Assembly: GCA_028285415.1 (NCBI GenBank)
Contig: JANQPF010000010.1
Span: 211,173 to 275,172 of the forward strand
Direction: 5' to 3'
Source of the DNA: Pseudomonadales bacterium
Lineage (GTDB): Bacteria; Pseudomonadota; Gammaproteobacteria; Pseudomonadales; Azotimanducaceae
Length of the DNA: 64,000 nucleotides
The notes under the pieces were generated by a model, which saw only the letters and a program-made list of their open reading frames with translations, was not told the DNA's origin and did no database searches. How positions within the stretch are numbered: the stretch's first letter is position 1; the number at the start of each line of letters is the position of its first letter. A program made the translations under genes and the position numbers. Below, one piece after another: positions 25,569-35,248 of the stretch.

Positions 25569-26186
25569 ATGGCCAACTGGTATGAGAAATACGTGTTACC
25601 CAAGCTGATCGACGCGGCCTGCAGTCAGCCGCCGATGACGGCGCTGCGCGCCCGCTATGTCAGCCAGGCCGAAGGTGAGGTGCTGGAAATTGGCATCGGC
25701 AGCGGTCTCAATCTTGCCCATTACGGCGACGCTGTGAAGTCGGTGACAGGCGTTGATCCTGCGGCAGAGCTGACCGAAAAGGCGCAGGAGCGAGCCGAGG
25801 CCATCAAGGCGGACGTAAGCGTATTGGGCATTTCGGGTGAGGAGCTGCCGATAGAGAATAATCAGTTCGACACCGTCGTCTGCACGTGGACGATGTGCAG
25901 CATTCCCAATCCATATCGGGCGGTTGAAGAAATGCGCAGGGTGCTGAAACCCGGCGGAAAGCTCATCTTCGTTGAGCATGGCCGGTCTGATGACCCGAAG
26001 ATTGCCAGGTGGCAGCGTCGCATCGAACCGGTCTGGAAGGTCATTGGTGGGGGCTGTCACCTGACGCGGCGTGCGGATGAGCTGGTTGAGGGGGCGGGCT
26101 TCCGTCTGACCAGCTGGGAGTCTGGCTATGAGCCGGGTCCGAAAGTGGCCGCTTTCATGATGCACGGGATTGCGGCCAAAGCCTGA
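25569..26186 (+). CDS. Class I SAM-dependent methyltransferase
   Basis: A 205-aa methyltransferase. SAM motif I is EVLEIGIGSGLNLAHY, the acidic loop is VTGVDPAAELTEKA, and motif IV/post-IV reads NQFDTVVCTWTMCSIPNPYRAVEEMRRVLKPGGKLIFVEHG. This arrangement is typical of the phospholipid/UbiE-like methyltransferases of about 205 aa beginning with a WYEKYVLPKL helix. The substrate is unknown; a lipid or quinone is plausible next to a desaturase gene. The start is ATG 25569. Confidence 0.88.
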   Translation: MANWYEKYVLPKLIDAACSQPPMTALRARYVSQAEGEVLEIGIGSGLNLAHYGDAVKSVTGVDPAAELTEKAQERAEAIKADVSVLGISGEELPIENNQFDTVVCTWTMCSIPNPYRAVEEMRRVLKPGGKLIFVEHGRSDDPKIARWQRRIEPVWKVIGGGCHLTRRADELVEGAGFRLTSWESGYEPGPKVAAFMMHGIAAKA

Positions 26187-26196
26187 TCTCCATCCT

Positions 26197-26261
26197 GATA
26201 TCCGTTTGGGGCCTACGGGGATATCCGCATGGCAGTCTTCGGGGATTCCGGATAGTATCCG
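26197..26261. promoter_or_regulatory. Iterated TATCCG elements upstream of the desaturase
   Basis: GATATCCG occurs at 26197-26204 and 26220-26227, and CGGATA-G-TATCCG forms a perfect 13-base inverted repeat at 26249-26261. All lie in the 110-base gap before the desaturase ATG. They may be operator sites for a fatty-acid or temperature-responsive regulator. Confidence 0.4.
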
Positions 26262-26296
26262 CGCAACTTGTTTGCCTGGAGGCAATTGCTCCGCAG

Positions 26297-27175
26297 ATGG
26301 CTGAAGCGACACAGAACGTGCCCCGCGCACGTCCGCAGGTCTGGAGCGTCATCATTGGGATGACGGTGTTCCATCTGGCCTGCCTCGGCGCCTTTTATAC
26401 CGGCGTCAGCACCGCGGCGATTGTTGCCGCGATCTTCATGTACGTGTTTCGCGGCATAGGCGTCACTGCGGGATTCCACCGCCTCCTGGCACACCGGTCC
26501 TTCAAGACGAACCGGGTGGTACAGTTCATTCTGGCCCTCATGGGCAGCCTTGCGGTGCAGGGCGGACCCCTCTGGTGGGTGGCACATCACCGGCACCATC
26601 ACGCGGCCACGGAGACTGAAGAGGACATTCACTCGCCGGTGACTCACGGCATGTGGCAGGCCCACATGGGTTGGATGATGACCGATGCGGCTTTCAACGA
26701 AAAAGGCACCAACTCCCGCGACCTTCACAAGTTCCCAGAGATCAAATTCCTGCAGCGTTACTACGTCTGGCTGGTGATCGCCCAACCGCTGATTCTTTAC
26801 GGTGTTGGTGAGTGGCTGGGAGCGGCCTACAACACGTCGGGACTGCAGCTGGTCGTCTGGGGCTTTTTCATCAGCACGGTCTTTACCTGGCACGTGACGT
26901 TCTGCGTGAACTCCGTCTGCCATCGCTGGGGCGCGCAGCCCTACGACGCTGACGACGCCAGCACCAACAACGTGTTCATCGGCTATCTCGGATTTGGCGA
27001 GGGCTGGCATAACAATCATCACAAGTTCCCAAGCTCCGCCCGTCACGGTCTGGAGTGGTGGCAGCTCGACCTGACCTGGTGGCTCGTGCGGCTGATGATG
27101 CTGGTGGGCCTCGCGTCGGAGCCGAAGATCCCGAAGCAATTTCGCAAGGACGGCGACGCCGCGGCGGGGGCCTGA
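26297..27175 (+). CDS. Acyl-CoA/fatty acid desaturase (delta-9 type)
   Basis: A 292-aa integral-membrane di-iron desaturase that would introduce a double bond into acyl chains. The three histidine boxes are present: FHRLLAHR (HxxxxH), HHRHHHAATE (HxxHH region) and HNNHHKFPSSARHG (HxxHH). Two hydrophobic pairs flank the boxes (about residues 15-50 and 160-205). Iterated TATCCG elements precede it. The SDR gene starts 9 bases after its stop, so they are probably cotranscribed. Confidence 0.93.
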   Translation: MAEATQNVPRARPQVWSVIIGMTVFHLACLGAFYTGVSTAAIVAAIFMYVFRGIGVTAGFHRLLAHRSFKTNRVVQFILALMGSLAVQGGPLWWVAHHRHHHAATETEEDIHSPVTHGMWQAHMGWMMTDAAFNEKGTNSRDLHKFPEIKFLQRYYVWLVIAQPLILYGVGEWLGAAYNTSGLQLVVWGFFISTVFTWHVTFCVNSVCHRWGAQPYDADDASTNNVFIGYLGFGEGWHNNHHKFPSSARHGLEWWQLDLTWWLVRLMMLVGLASEPKIPKQFRKDGDAAAGA

Positions 27176-27184
27176 TTACGGTTC

Positions 27185-28012
27185 ATGACCAACCACGTCA
27201 GCGACAAAGTCATTGTCATCACGGGCGCGGCAAGTGGCTTCGGGCAGCTCGTCAGCCAGAAAACTGCCGCGCTCGGCGCTAAAGTCGTCTGCGCGGACAT
27301 CAACGCGGATGCGCTGGAGGCGGTAGTCGCTGAGATCGGTGAGGCGGCAATCGCAGTGCCAACCGACGTGACCGATTTGACGGCGATGCAAGCGCTCGCG
27401 CAAGCTGCCGTAGAGGCTCACGGCCGCATCGACGTGATGGTCAACAACGCCGGTATCATGCCGCTTGCTTTCTACGCGGATCACGAGGCCGCGGCGGCAG
27501 CCTGGGACAAGTGCATCGACATCAATATCAAAGGCGTTCTGCACGGCATCACCGCAGTCCACGATCAGATGCTGGAACAAGGTCGCGGACACGTGATCAA
27601 CCTGTCTTCCATATACGGCAACTTTCCAGTGGTGGGCGCGGCGGTTTACGGTGCCACGAAGGCCGCTGTGAACTTTCTTTCGGAGTCGCTGCGCATGGAA
27701 TCGCAGGGCAAGATCAAGGTGACCACCATCAGGCCGACTGGCGTTCCTGCGACCGGTCTGTCAGGCGCGGTTGTCAATCCGGAGGCCGTTGTGGGTATTC
27801 TCGGCCACCATGCGGCGAGTTACGGTCAACTCATGCAGGCGGGTCTCGCTGGCGAGCTCCCCGCCGAGTACACAGATGCCGGCCACATCGAATACTATGC
27901 CCTCGACCCTGAGCATCTAGCGGAGCAGATTGTGTACGCAATCAATCAGCCCTGGGGAGTCTCGATCGGTGACATCACGGTGCGCGCGTCCGGAGACGGA
28001 TACATTCTTTGA
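27185..28012 (+). CDS. Short-chain dehydrogenase/reductase
   Basis: A 275-aa classical SDR with TGAASGFGQ (TGxxxGxG), the acidic CADIN after beta-2 (NAD preference), NNAG, catalytic Ser in NLSSIYG and YGATK (YxxxK). The C-terminus (VYAINQPWGVSIGDITVRASG) is typical of this branch. It lies between the desaturase and an AraC-type regulator on the same strand with 9- and 15-base gaps. Substrate unknown. Confidence 0.92.
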   Translation: MTNHVSDKVIVITGAASGFGQLVSQKTAALGAKVVCADINADALEAVVAEIGEAAIAVPTDVTDLTAMQALAQAAVEAHGRIDVMVNNAGIMPLAFYADHEAAAAAWDKCIDINIKGVLHGITAVHDQMLEQGRGHVINLSSIYGNFPVVGAAVYGATKAAVNFLSESLRMESQGKIKVTTIRPTGVPATGLSGAVVNPEAVVGILGHHAASYGQLMQAGLAGELPAEYTDAGHIEYYALDPEHLAEQIVYAINQPWGVSIGDITVRASGDGYIL

Positions 28013-28027
28013 ATCAGGGGCATCCTG

Positions 28028-28816
28028 ATGTTACATAGAATCCCCCGTCCAGAGCTTCAGCCTTACGTCAAATCCATGTGGGCCAGTGCCCGCCCGGTGG
28101 GTACGTGTGGCGGTCAAGAGTTGACGCTGCCAAACGAAAACGCCTGTATTGTGGTGCGCCTGGACGGCAGCTCTCTGGACCTCGTTCAAGACGACGGCAC
28201 GGTACGTTCGGTTGGACAGGCTGTGATCGAGGGGGTGCAAACGCGCGCGTTTGTGAAACAGCGTAATTGTTCCAGCGCGGTTGGGGCCGTTCTGATGCCG
28301 GGCGCTCTGCCATCCCTCGCTCGTGCCAATGCCACCGATTTTACCAGCGCTCACGCGCCGCTGGATGATGTCGTTGATACCCGGGGGCTCATCGAGACGC
28401 TGACGCAGGAAGCGGATCTGGAGCGTCGGCTGCGCATCTTTGAAGCGTTTCTGCTGACGCTCGTGTCGCCGCAAATTGTTGCTCATCCGGTAGTTCTCGG
28501 CGCGCTGCGACGGTTGAACCATGAGGTTCGAATCCGCGACATTGTCGAAGCCGCAGGCATGAGCCACCGTCACTTCAATCACCTGTTCACGCTGAGCGTC
28601 GGGGTATCCCCGAAGTACTACCAGCGGCTTTTGCGAATGCACAGGGGGCTATCGAGGCTGGCGCGCGAGGGAGACGCAACGTGGTCTGACCTGGCGCTCA
28701 GTTCTGGATATGCCGACCAGCCGCATTTCAATCGCGAATTCAAGGCGCTCACCGGGCTGACGCCTTCTACCTACGCCCGCAGCGCTCGCAGGGGGCCGTT
28801 GCACGTCATTTGCTGA
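28028..28816 (+). CDS. AraC-family transcriptional regulator
   Basis: A 262-aa regulator. The C-terminal 100 residues form the two-helix-turn-helix AraC domain: RIRDIVEAAGMSHRHFNHLFTLSVGVSPKYYQRLLR and WSDLALSSGYADQPHFNREFKALTGLTPSTY in shortened form here by parts. The N-terminal part (about residues 1-150) is the ligand domain of the DUF6597-like sort seen in regulators of 250-280 aa. It likely controls the surrounding desaturase-SDR or VOC genes. A 10-base direct repeat overlaps its stop codon. Confidence 0.9.
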   Translation: MLHRIPRPELQPYVKSMWASARPVGTCGGQELTLPNENACIVVRLDGSSLDLVQDDGTVRSVGQAVIEGVQTRAFVKQRNCSSAVGAVLMPGALPSLARANATDFTSAHAPLDDVVDTRGLIETLTQEADLERRLRIFEAFLLTLVSPQIVAHPVVLGALRRLNHEVRIRDIVEAAGMSHRHFNHLFTLSVGVSPKYYQRLLRMHRGLSRLAREGDATWSDLALSSGYADQPHFNREFKALTGLTPSTYARSARRGPLHVIC

Positions 28817-28830
28817 GGTCCGCTGAGGTC
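28812..28830 (+). repeat. Tandem direct repeat GCTGAGGTC
   Basis: GCTGAGGTC occurs at 28812-28820 and 28822-28830, a 10-base period, overlapping the AraC gene stop and about 70 bases before the VOC gene start. It could be an AraC-type direct-repeat site or a chance duplication. Confidence 0.4.
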
Positions 28831-28899
28831 AATTTTTTTCAAGACGAGCGTGCAACTCTGGGTGATCATTCGCAGGTCACACGAAAACGGGAGCGTCTT

Positions 28900-29337
28900 T
28901 TGAAAATCCACGAACTCATCGTATACCTGCGCGCAACGGACGCTGCCCAGGCAATCCAATTCTACGAGGCGGCGTTTGGTGCGAAAGAACGGTACCGACT
29001 GGTGGAGCCGAGTGGTCGAATTGGGCACGCGGAGCTGGAGATCGGCGAGGCGGAGTTTTATATCTCGGATGAGTTTCCGGAAATGGACGTCTGCGCGCCG
29101 GATCCGGCAAACCCCGGCACTTTCGTCATCCATCTCCACGTCGACAACGCGGATGAATGCATCGAATCAGCGGTGGCGGCTGGCGCCAGTGTCGTTCGCG
29201 AGCCGCAGGATCAGTTTTATGGCGAGCGTTCCGGCACGATCCGGGATCCGTTCGGCTACGACTGGTTGATCGGACATTCCACGGAAGATGTATCTCAGGA
29301 AGAAATGCAGCGGCGCTATACGGCCCTCTTCGACTGA
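28900..29337 (+). CDS. VOC/glyoxalase-family (PhnB-like) protein
   Basis: A 145-aa protein with the paired beta-alpha-beta-beta-beta fold of the vicinal-oxygen-chelate superfamily. ELIVYLRATDAAQAIQFYEAAFGAKE and RIGHAELEIGEAEFYISDE form the first module and FVIHLHVDNADECIESAVAAGA and DQFYGERSGTIRDPFGYDW the second. These are the PhnB/YdcJ-like wording. The start is TTG 28900 with GGGAG about 6 bases upstream; a longer frame from 28810 has no support. Substrate unknown. Confidence 0.83.
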   Translation: MKIHELIVYLRATDAAQAIQFYEAAFGAKERYRLVEPSGRIGHAELEIGEAEFYISDEFPEMDVCAPDPANPGTFVIHLHVDNADECIESAVAAGASVVREPQDQFYGERSGTIRDPFGYDWLIGHSTEDVSQEEMQRRYTALFD

Positions 29338-29354
29338 TATCACGTGAATCGACG

Positions 29355-30407
29355 TCAGCGGTTCGGTCCGCGGTTCATTGGATAAGGCTGCCACCGCTCC
29401 AGGGCGACCTTGGGCAGCACCGTCGGATTGACGCAGCTCATCGGCCAGCGTCCGCGTAGCACCAGCGCAACTTCCCGACCGACGCGACGTCTGGTTTCGG
29501 GGCGCATGCGGGTGGTTGCGGAGGCAACGTGTGGCGTGATGACCACGTTTTCCATGCTGAACAATGGGTTGTCGAGCTCCGGCGGTTCCTGCTCCAGTAC
29601 GTCGAGGCCCGCGCCGGCAATCTGCCGCTCCTGAAGCGCCGAGATCAGCGCAGCTTCGTCGATGATGGGGCCACGGGCCGTGTTCACGATGACGGCGGTT
29701 TCTTTCATCTGAGCAAACGCATCGCTCGAGAAGGCGTGGTCGGTTTCTTCGTTGTGCGGGGCGTGCACGGAGATGTAGTCGCTGCGCTCGAGGAGCTCTG
29801 GAAAGCTCACCGGTTCAACGCCCGCGCCGGTGATCTCGAGCTCGCTGACATACGGATCATAGGCGATGACGTGCATACCAAAAGCTTTGGCCCGCCGTGC
29901 CATGCAGTGGGCAACGTTGCCGAATGCGAAAAGGCCAAGCGTTTGGCCGAGCAGGCGTGGGATTTTCGAAAGAATCGGCCGGGCCTGATACCAGTCGCCT
30001 TCTCTGGCCATGCGCACCATGGTGGGCGTCCGCCGGGCCAGATCGAGCAAAAGCCCCATCGCATGGTCGGCAACCTCCTCGATGAACACGTCCGGCACGT
30101 TTGTGACAACTAGACCGGCCGCGGTGGCAGCTTCGATGTCGACCATGTCTACGCCCACGCTGCCAACGCCTATCACCACGCACTTGTCCAGGTTGTCGAT
30201 GACCGCTTTGTCGATCCGCAGTCCCCACGAAGTGATGATGGCGTCCATATCCCGTACGCCTTCGGCAAACTCCGCCGGTGTGTCGGCGCGTATGTCTATG
30301 ATGTCCGCGATGGGGGCGAGCGCCTCGAGCTCGAGTGAATATCGTTCTTCGACGGTCTGATTGCGCGCCTGCTTCGGCAGCTGAATGCCAACTCTCTTCT
30401 TCGCCAT
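29355..30407 (-). CDS. D-isomer-specific 2-hydroxyacid dehydrogenase-family protein
   Basis: A 350-aa protein of the D-2-hydroxyacid dehydrogenase/CtBP-like family. The catalytic triad positions are present: Arg in NTARGPIID, Glu in LDVLEQEPP and His in TPHVASAT. The nucleotide loop is unusual: the expected GxGxxG reads AFGNVA, keeping only the middle glycine. This may lower NAD binding or mark a special subgroup. The start ATG 30405-30407 follows GGGGAGG. It ends convergently with the VOC gene and is divergent from the CoA-transferase pair. Confidence 0.85.
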   Translation of the reverse strand: MAKKRVGIQLPKQARNQTVEERYSLELEALAPIADIIDIRADTPAEFAEGVRDMDAIITSWGLRIDKAVIDNLDKCVVIGVGSVGVDMVDIEAATAAGLVVTNVPDVFIEEVADHAMGLLLDLARRTPTMVRMAREGDWYQARPILSKIPRLLGQTLGLFAFGNVAHCMARRAKAFGMHVIAYDPYVSELEITGAGVEPVSFPELLERSDYISVHAPHNEETDHAFSSDAFAQMKETAVIVNTARGPIIDEAALISALQERQIAGAGLDVLEQEPPELDNPLFSMENVVITPHVASATTRMRPETRRRVGREVALVLRGRWPMSCVNPTVLPKVALERWQPYPMNRGPNR

Positions 30408-30517
30408 GATCCTCCCCTGCTTGCGCCCGCAGTGTAAGAAAAAAGGCAGGGCACGGCGAGAGGTGCGCTTTGGTTGCTCGCCCCTGGTTGGTAGAGTAGC
30501 GGCGGGGAGGCCCGTCA

Positions 30518-31552
30518 ATGGATCGTGTTCTCGAAATCGGTGGATTTGCCGCGGGTTACTGCGGACGGCAGTTCGTGCGCCAGGGCGCGGACGTGGTGCG
30601 CGTGGATGGGCACGAAACCTGGCCGGGTTGGAGCAGCACTGCGGCAAGCGACGCGTTCCTCCACGCAGGCAAGCGTCGGGTAGCAGACCTCGCCGACGAA
30701 ACGCTTGCTGAGCTTGCCGGACGTGCCGACGTGGTCGTCTGTGAAGCAGCGATTGCTGATGCGCTTGCCCAGCTCGGATTTGATGCCTGGACCACATCCG
30801 TCAAGATTGCGATCACGCCCTTCGGTCTGACCGGGCCAAAACGCAACTGGCAGGCCACGCCTCATACGCTTCTTGCCATGGGTGGCTACACCTATCTGAT
30901 TGGTGACGAAGGCCGCGCCCCGCTCTCCCTGCCCGGACACTATGTCGAGTATCAATCCGGGGCGCTGGCGCACGCCGCCGCTAATGCCTGCCTGCTCGCG
31001 GAACGTGCGGACAGCGTCGACATCAGCATGCTCGAAACGGTGATGTCACTTTCACAGTTCACCACCGTGCGCTGGCACTGTGCCGGTGAGATTCGCGGCC
31101 GCCACGGCAGCGATTTCTGGTTTGTCGTGCCGAGCGAGCTCTTCCGCTGCGCAGACGGATGGGCATATGTGAACATCGTTCCCTCCTTCTGGGATGCGTT
31201 TACCGTGTTCCTCGACAAACCTGAACTGCTGGTGGACGAACGTTTCACAACGAACGATTTGCGCATGCTCAATCGTGATGCGTTGCACGCCCTGACGGCT
31301 GACGTCCTGGCGGGGCTCTCGAAAGCAGAACTCCTTGACCGTGCGGAAAGCTGTCGGATTCCCCTCGGCGTTGTCTTGACGCTCGATGAGGTTCTCGACG
31401 ATCCGCATCTCAACGCGCGCCAGAGCTGGGAGACCGTGCAGATGATTGACGGTCGTCTGATCAAAGTGCCCCGGCAGCCGGCTCGCCCGCCTCAGTCCCC
31501 GGCGCCAGAGCCGTTAGTCATGGGCTGCACTGAGGACGACTCGGGATGGTAA
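30518..31552 (+). CDS. CaiB/BaiF-type CoA-transferase family protein, subunit-like
   Basis: A 344-aa class III CoA-transferase homologue, shorter than the usual 390-410 aa. TPFGLTGP, the TLLAMGGYTYL stretch and DISMLETVMSL are family features. The catalytic Asp of the family (in the D..xG position, as in CaiB TADYFSG) appears as Glu here, in YVEYQSG. The gene overlaps the next, also a CaiB/BaiF homologue, by 7 bases. A heteromeric enzyme in which this is the non-catalytic partner is a reasonable inference, as in BbsEF-type enzymes. Confidence 0.85.
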   Translation: MDRVLEIGGFAAGYCGRQFVRQGADVVRVDGHETWPGWSSTAASDAFLHAGKRRVADLADETLAELAGRADVVVCEAAIADALAQLGFDAWTTSVKIAITPFGLTGPKRNWQATPHTLLAMGGYTYLIGDEGRAPLSLPGHYVEYQSGALAHAAANACLLAERADSVDISMLETVMSLSQFTTVRWHCAGEIRGRHGSDFWFVVPSELFRCADGWAYVNIVPSFWDAFTVFLDKPELLVDERFTTNDLRMLNRDALHALTADVLAGLSKAELLDRAESCRIPLGVVLTLDEVLDDPHLNARQSWETVQMIDGRLIKVPRQPARPPQSPAPEPLVMGCTEDDSGW

Positions 31553-32727
31553 GCGGGCCGCTTGCCGGCGTTCGCATACTCGATCTGACCCACGTCTGGG
31601 CGGGGCCGCTGGCGGTGCGTATGCTGGCGGATCTCGGTGCCGAAGCAGTCATGGTGGAGGCGCCATACGGGCGAGGTCCCAGATTTTACCCGGCCGAACC
31701 GATCGGCGGCTGGATGGGCGGCGCGCCGGGGGAGGAGCCCTGGAACGTCAACGCGCTTTTCACCAAGCTGCATCGCAACCGCAAAAGCCTTTGTCTGGAT
31801 CTGAAGACGGAGGCAGGCAGAGAGACATTCCTGGCGCTGGTCGCGGTAGCTGACGTTGTCATAGAGAATTTCTCCGCGCGAGCAATGCCGGGCATGGGGC
31901 TGGATTTTGCAACGCTTTGTGAAGCGAATCCGCGCATCGTTTACGTGTCGATGCCGGGCTACGGCGCCCACGGCCCTTACAAAGATCGGGTCGCGTTTGG
32001 CCCCGTCATCGAGCCCATGTGCGGTTTCACGAACATGTTGGGCTACGACGCGAATTCTCCGCGCAACTCCGCCATCGCGCTCATGGATCCCTTTGCGGCG
32101 ACGCATGCCGTTGGCGCGGTTTGCGCCGCGCTGCGCGAGAGGAATGAGACGGATTCGAGCGTGCGCATAGAGATTTCTCTGCATGACGGGGGCGTGACGC
32201 TGTGTGGCCCCTGGCTGGTAGAGCAGCAGCTTGGGGGTGAAGTGGCCTGTCATGGCAATGACCATCCGGGCATGGCGCCGCATGGCGTGTTTGCCTGCCT
32301 GGGCGAGGATGAGTGGCTGGCACTGGGTTGTTATGACGAGACACAGCGTCGGTCTCTGGCGCAGATCATCGGCAATTCGGCTTCCGCGGAGGCCATTGCG
32401 GCGTGGTGCAGGCAGCGGCGCAAGGAAGAAGCGGCAGCGCTGCTGCAGGCGGCGGGTGTCCCGGCGGGTCCGGTCAACACGACGCCCGACATGCTCGCGG
32501 ACCCGCAGGTTCAGGCGCGCGGCTTTTTCGTCAGCTACGAGAGATACGATGTGCCCATGCCGGGAAATCCCATCACGATGTCGGAGCTCGACAGCGCCGA
32601 GTGGCGGCCGTGCCCGCGGCTCGGGGAGGACAACGCCGCAGTCCTCGAAGACTGGTTGAGCTACGACACGGCGCGTATCGAGTCGCTGCAATCCCGGGGA
32701 GTGATTGCCGACAAGCCGCCCGGCTGA
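31546..32727 (+). CDS. CaiB/BaiF-type CoA-transferase
   Basis: A 393-aa class III CoA-transferase. The N-terminal LAGVRILDLTHVWAGPLAVRMLADLGAEAVMVE, VVIENFSARAMPGMGLDFATL, MPGYGAHGP and the C-terminal GVPAGPVNTTPDML, DPQVQARGFF segments are all typical. The catalytic aspartate position is kept in ALMDPFAATH. It is translationally coupled to the shorter homologue upstream. It would move CoA between carboxylic acids during catabolism; substrate unknown. Confidence 0.9.
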   Translation: MVSGPLAGVRILDLTHVWAGPLAVRMLADLGAEAVMVEAPYGRGPRFYPAEPIGGWMGGAPGEEPWNVNALFTKLHRNRKSLCLDLKTEAGRETFLALVAVADVVIENFSARAMPGMGLDFATLCEANPRIVYVSMPGYGAHGPYKDRVAFGPVIEPMCGFTNMLGYDANSPRNSAIALMDPFAATHAVGAVCAALRERNETDSSVRIEISLHDGGVTLCGPWLVEQQLGGEVACHGNDHPGMAPHGVFACLGEDEWLALGCYDETQRRSLAQIIGNSASAEAIAAWCRQRRKEEAAALLQAAGVPAGPVNTTPDMLADPQVQARGFFVSYERYDVPMPGNPITMSELDSAEWRPCPRLGEDNAAVLEDWLSYDTARIESLQSRGVIADKPPG

Positions 32728-32736
32728 CCGGCCGGG
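32719..32736. terminator. Hairpin between convergent genes
   Basis: CCCGGC (32719-32724) pairs with GCCGGG (32731-32736); the stop codon of the CoA-transferase lies in the loop and the SMP-30 stop is next to the right arm. It has no T tract, so termination is only a possibility. Confidence 0.3.
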
Positions 32737-33708
32737 TCAGGCGTACGGCATGCCCTGAGTTTCGACGTACAGGCTGTACACCGATTGGGAAGCCGTAATG
32801 AAGAGCCGGTTTCTCTTCACCCCTCCGAAGCAGAGGTTCGACGCGCCTTCTGGAAGGTAGATGGCGCCGATTTTGTCTCCATCCGGAGCATATACCCAGA
32901 CGCCATCCTGCTCGGGGCCACCCCAGCCGGCGGCTGCCCAGACGTTGCCGTCTATGTCTACGCGAAAGCCGTCCGGACTTGCCGTAGCAAGATCACAGAA
33001 CTGACGGGCGTTCGTCAGCTGCGTGTCGTCGACGACGTCAAACGCATGGATGGCTCGGGGATGCCCGCGCACGTGGGACGCGCCGGTATCGGCAATGTAA
33101 AGCACGCTGAAGTCCGGTGAGAAAGCGAGCCCGTTGGGTTTTTCCAGCGTCTCGTCGACAACCGTCGCGGCGCCCGTCTCGGGGTCGAGCCGGTACGTAC
33201 GCGTTGGCAGCTCAAAAGGTGCTTTGTGGCCTTCGTAGTTCCAGTGGATGCCGTAGCCTGGATCGGTAAACCAGATACCCCCGTCGGGGTGCACAACGAC
33301 GTCGTTGGGGGCGTTCAGCCGATTGCCTTCGAAGCCGTCGATCAGCACGGTCACGGTGCCGTCGATTTCGGTGCGCGTCACGCGGCGGGTACCGTGCTCG
33401 CAGGTGATCAGCCGGCCCTGCCGGTCGCGGGTGTTGCCGTTTGCGTTCGACGCGGGGTGTCTGTAGATCGACACCGCCTCGGTCTCCTCATGCCACTGCA
33501 GCATGCGGTCATTGGGGATGTCACTCCAGATCAGCGTGCGTGCGTCACCGAACCAAACGGGCCCTTCGGTCCAGCGACCACCCGTCCACAAACGTTCGAT
33601 GGCGGCGCTGCCGAGAATGTACTGTTGAAAGCGCGAATCGATGATCTCGATCGCGGGCTCGGGGTAACGGACGGGCTGGTCCCAGCTTCTATCCAACAAG
33701 CGATCCAT
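32737..33708 (-). CDS. SMP-30/gluconolactonase-family protein
   Basis: A 323-aa six-bladed beta-propeller of the SMP-30/gluconolactonase/LRE family, expected to hydrolyse lactones using one divalent metal. The metal-ligand segments are recognisable: Glu in WTEGPVWFGD, Asn in LNAPNDVVVHPDGG and KPNGLAFSPD, and Asp in ASPDGFRVD. No signal peptide is seen, so it is probably cytoplasmic. It lies upstream of gdhA's stop but downstream in transcription order of its own palindrome at 33730-33740. Confidence 0.9.
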   Translation of the reverse strand: MDRLLDRSWDQPVRYPEPAIEIIDSRFQQYILGSAAIERLWTGGRWTEGPVWFGDARTLIWSDIPNDRMLQWHEETEAVSIYRHPASNANGNTRDRQGRLITCEHGTRRVTRTEIDGTVTVLIDGFEGNRLNAPNDVVVHPDGGIWFTDPGYGIHWNYEGHKAPFELPTRTYRLDPETGAATVVDETLEKPNGLAFSPDFSVLYIADTGASHVRGHPRAIHAFDVVDDTQLTNARQFCDLATASPDGFRVDIDGNVWAAAGWGGPEQDGVWVYAPDGDKIGAIYLPEGASNLCFGGVKRNRLFITASQSVYSLYVETQGMPYA

Positions 33709-33729
33709 AAACGTGCTCGTGTGTTTCTT

Positions 33730-33740
33730 GTCATTATGAC
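33730..33740. promoter_or_regulatory. Palindrome upstream of SMP-30 gene
   Basis: GTCATTATGAC is a perfect 11-base palindrome with a single central base, 22 bases upstream of the SMP-30 start on the minus strand. It may be an operator or part of the promoter. Confidence 0.3.
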
Positions 33741-33774
33741 GCGCGTTGGATGAAAAGGGAGTAGGGGTGTTGGC

Positions 33775-35127
<1,353 letters not shown>

Positions 35128-35213
35128 TGCTGTTTTTCCCTGATCGAGGACGTGATTCCGTAAACTGAATCATAGGTCAGGATTTGGCGAGTGCCAGCCT
35201 GTTGGGTTGAGGA

Positions 35214-35232
35214 TTGCAAAGTTTGTTTGCAA
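35214..35232. promoter_or_regulatory. Inverted repeat upstream of the aldose epimerase gene
   Basis: TTGCAAA (35214-35220) and TTTGCAA (35226-35232) are perfect arms around GTTTG. They lie 16 bases before the epimerase ATG, in the gap to the divergent gdhA gene. It looks like a repressor operator that overlaps the leader. Confidence 0.4.
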
Positions 35233-35248
35233 ATGGAGTCGTGTATTG

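Noticed and set aside
31492..32691. Long minus-strand open frame (399 aa) opposite the CoA-transferase
   Set aside because: Antisense shadow of a recognised CaiB/BaiF gene; no protein family features.
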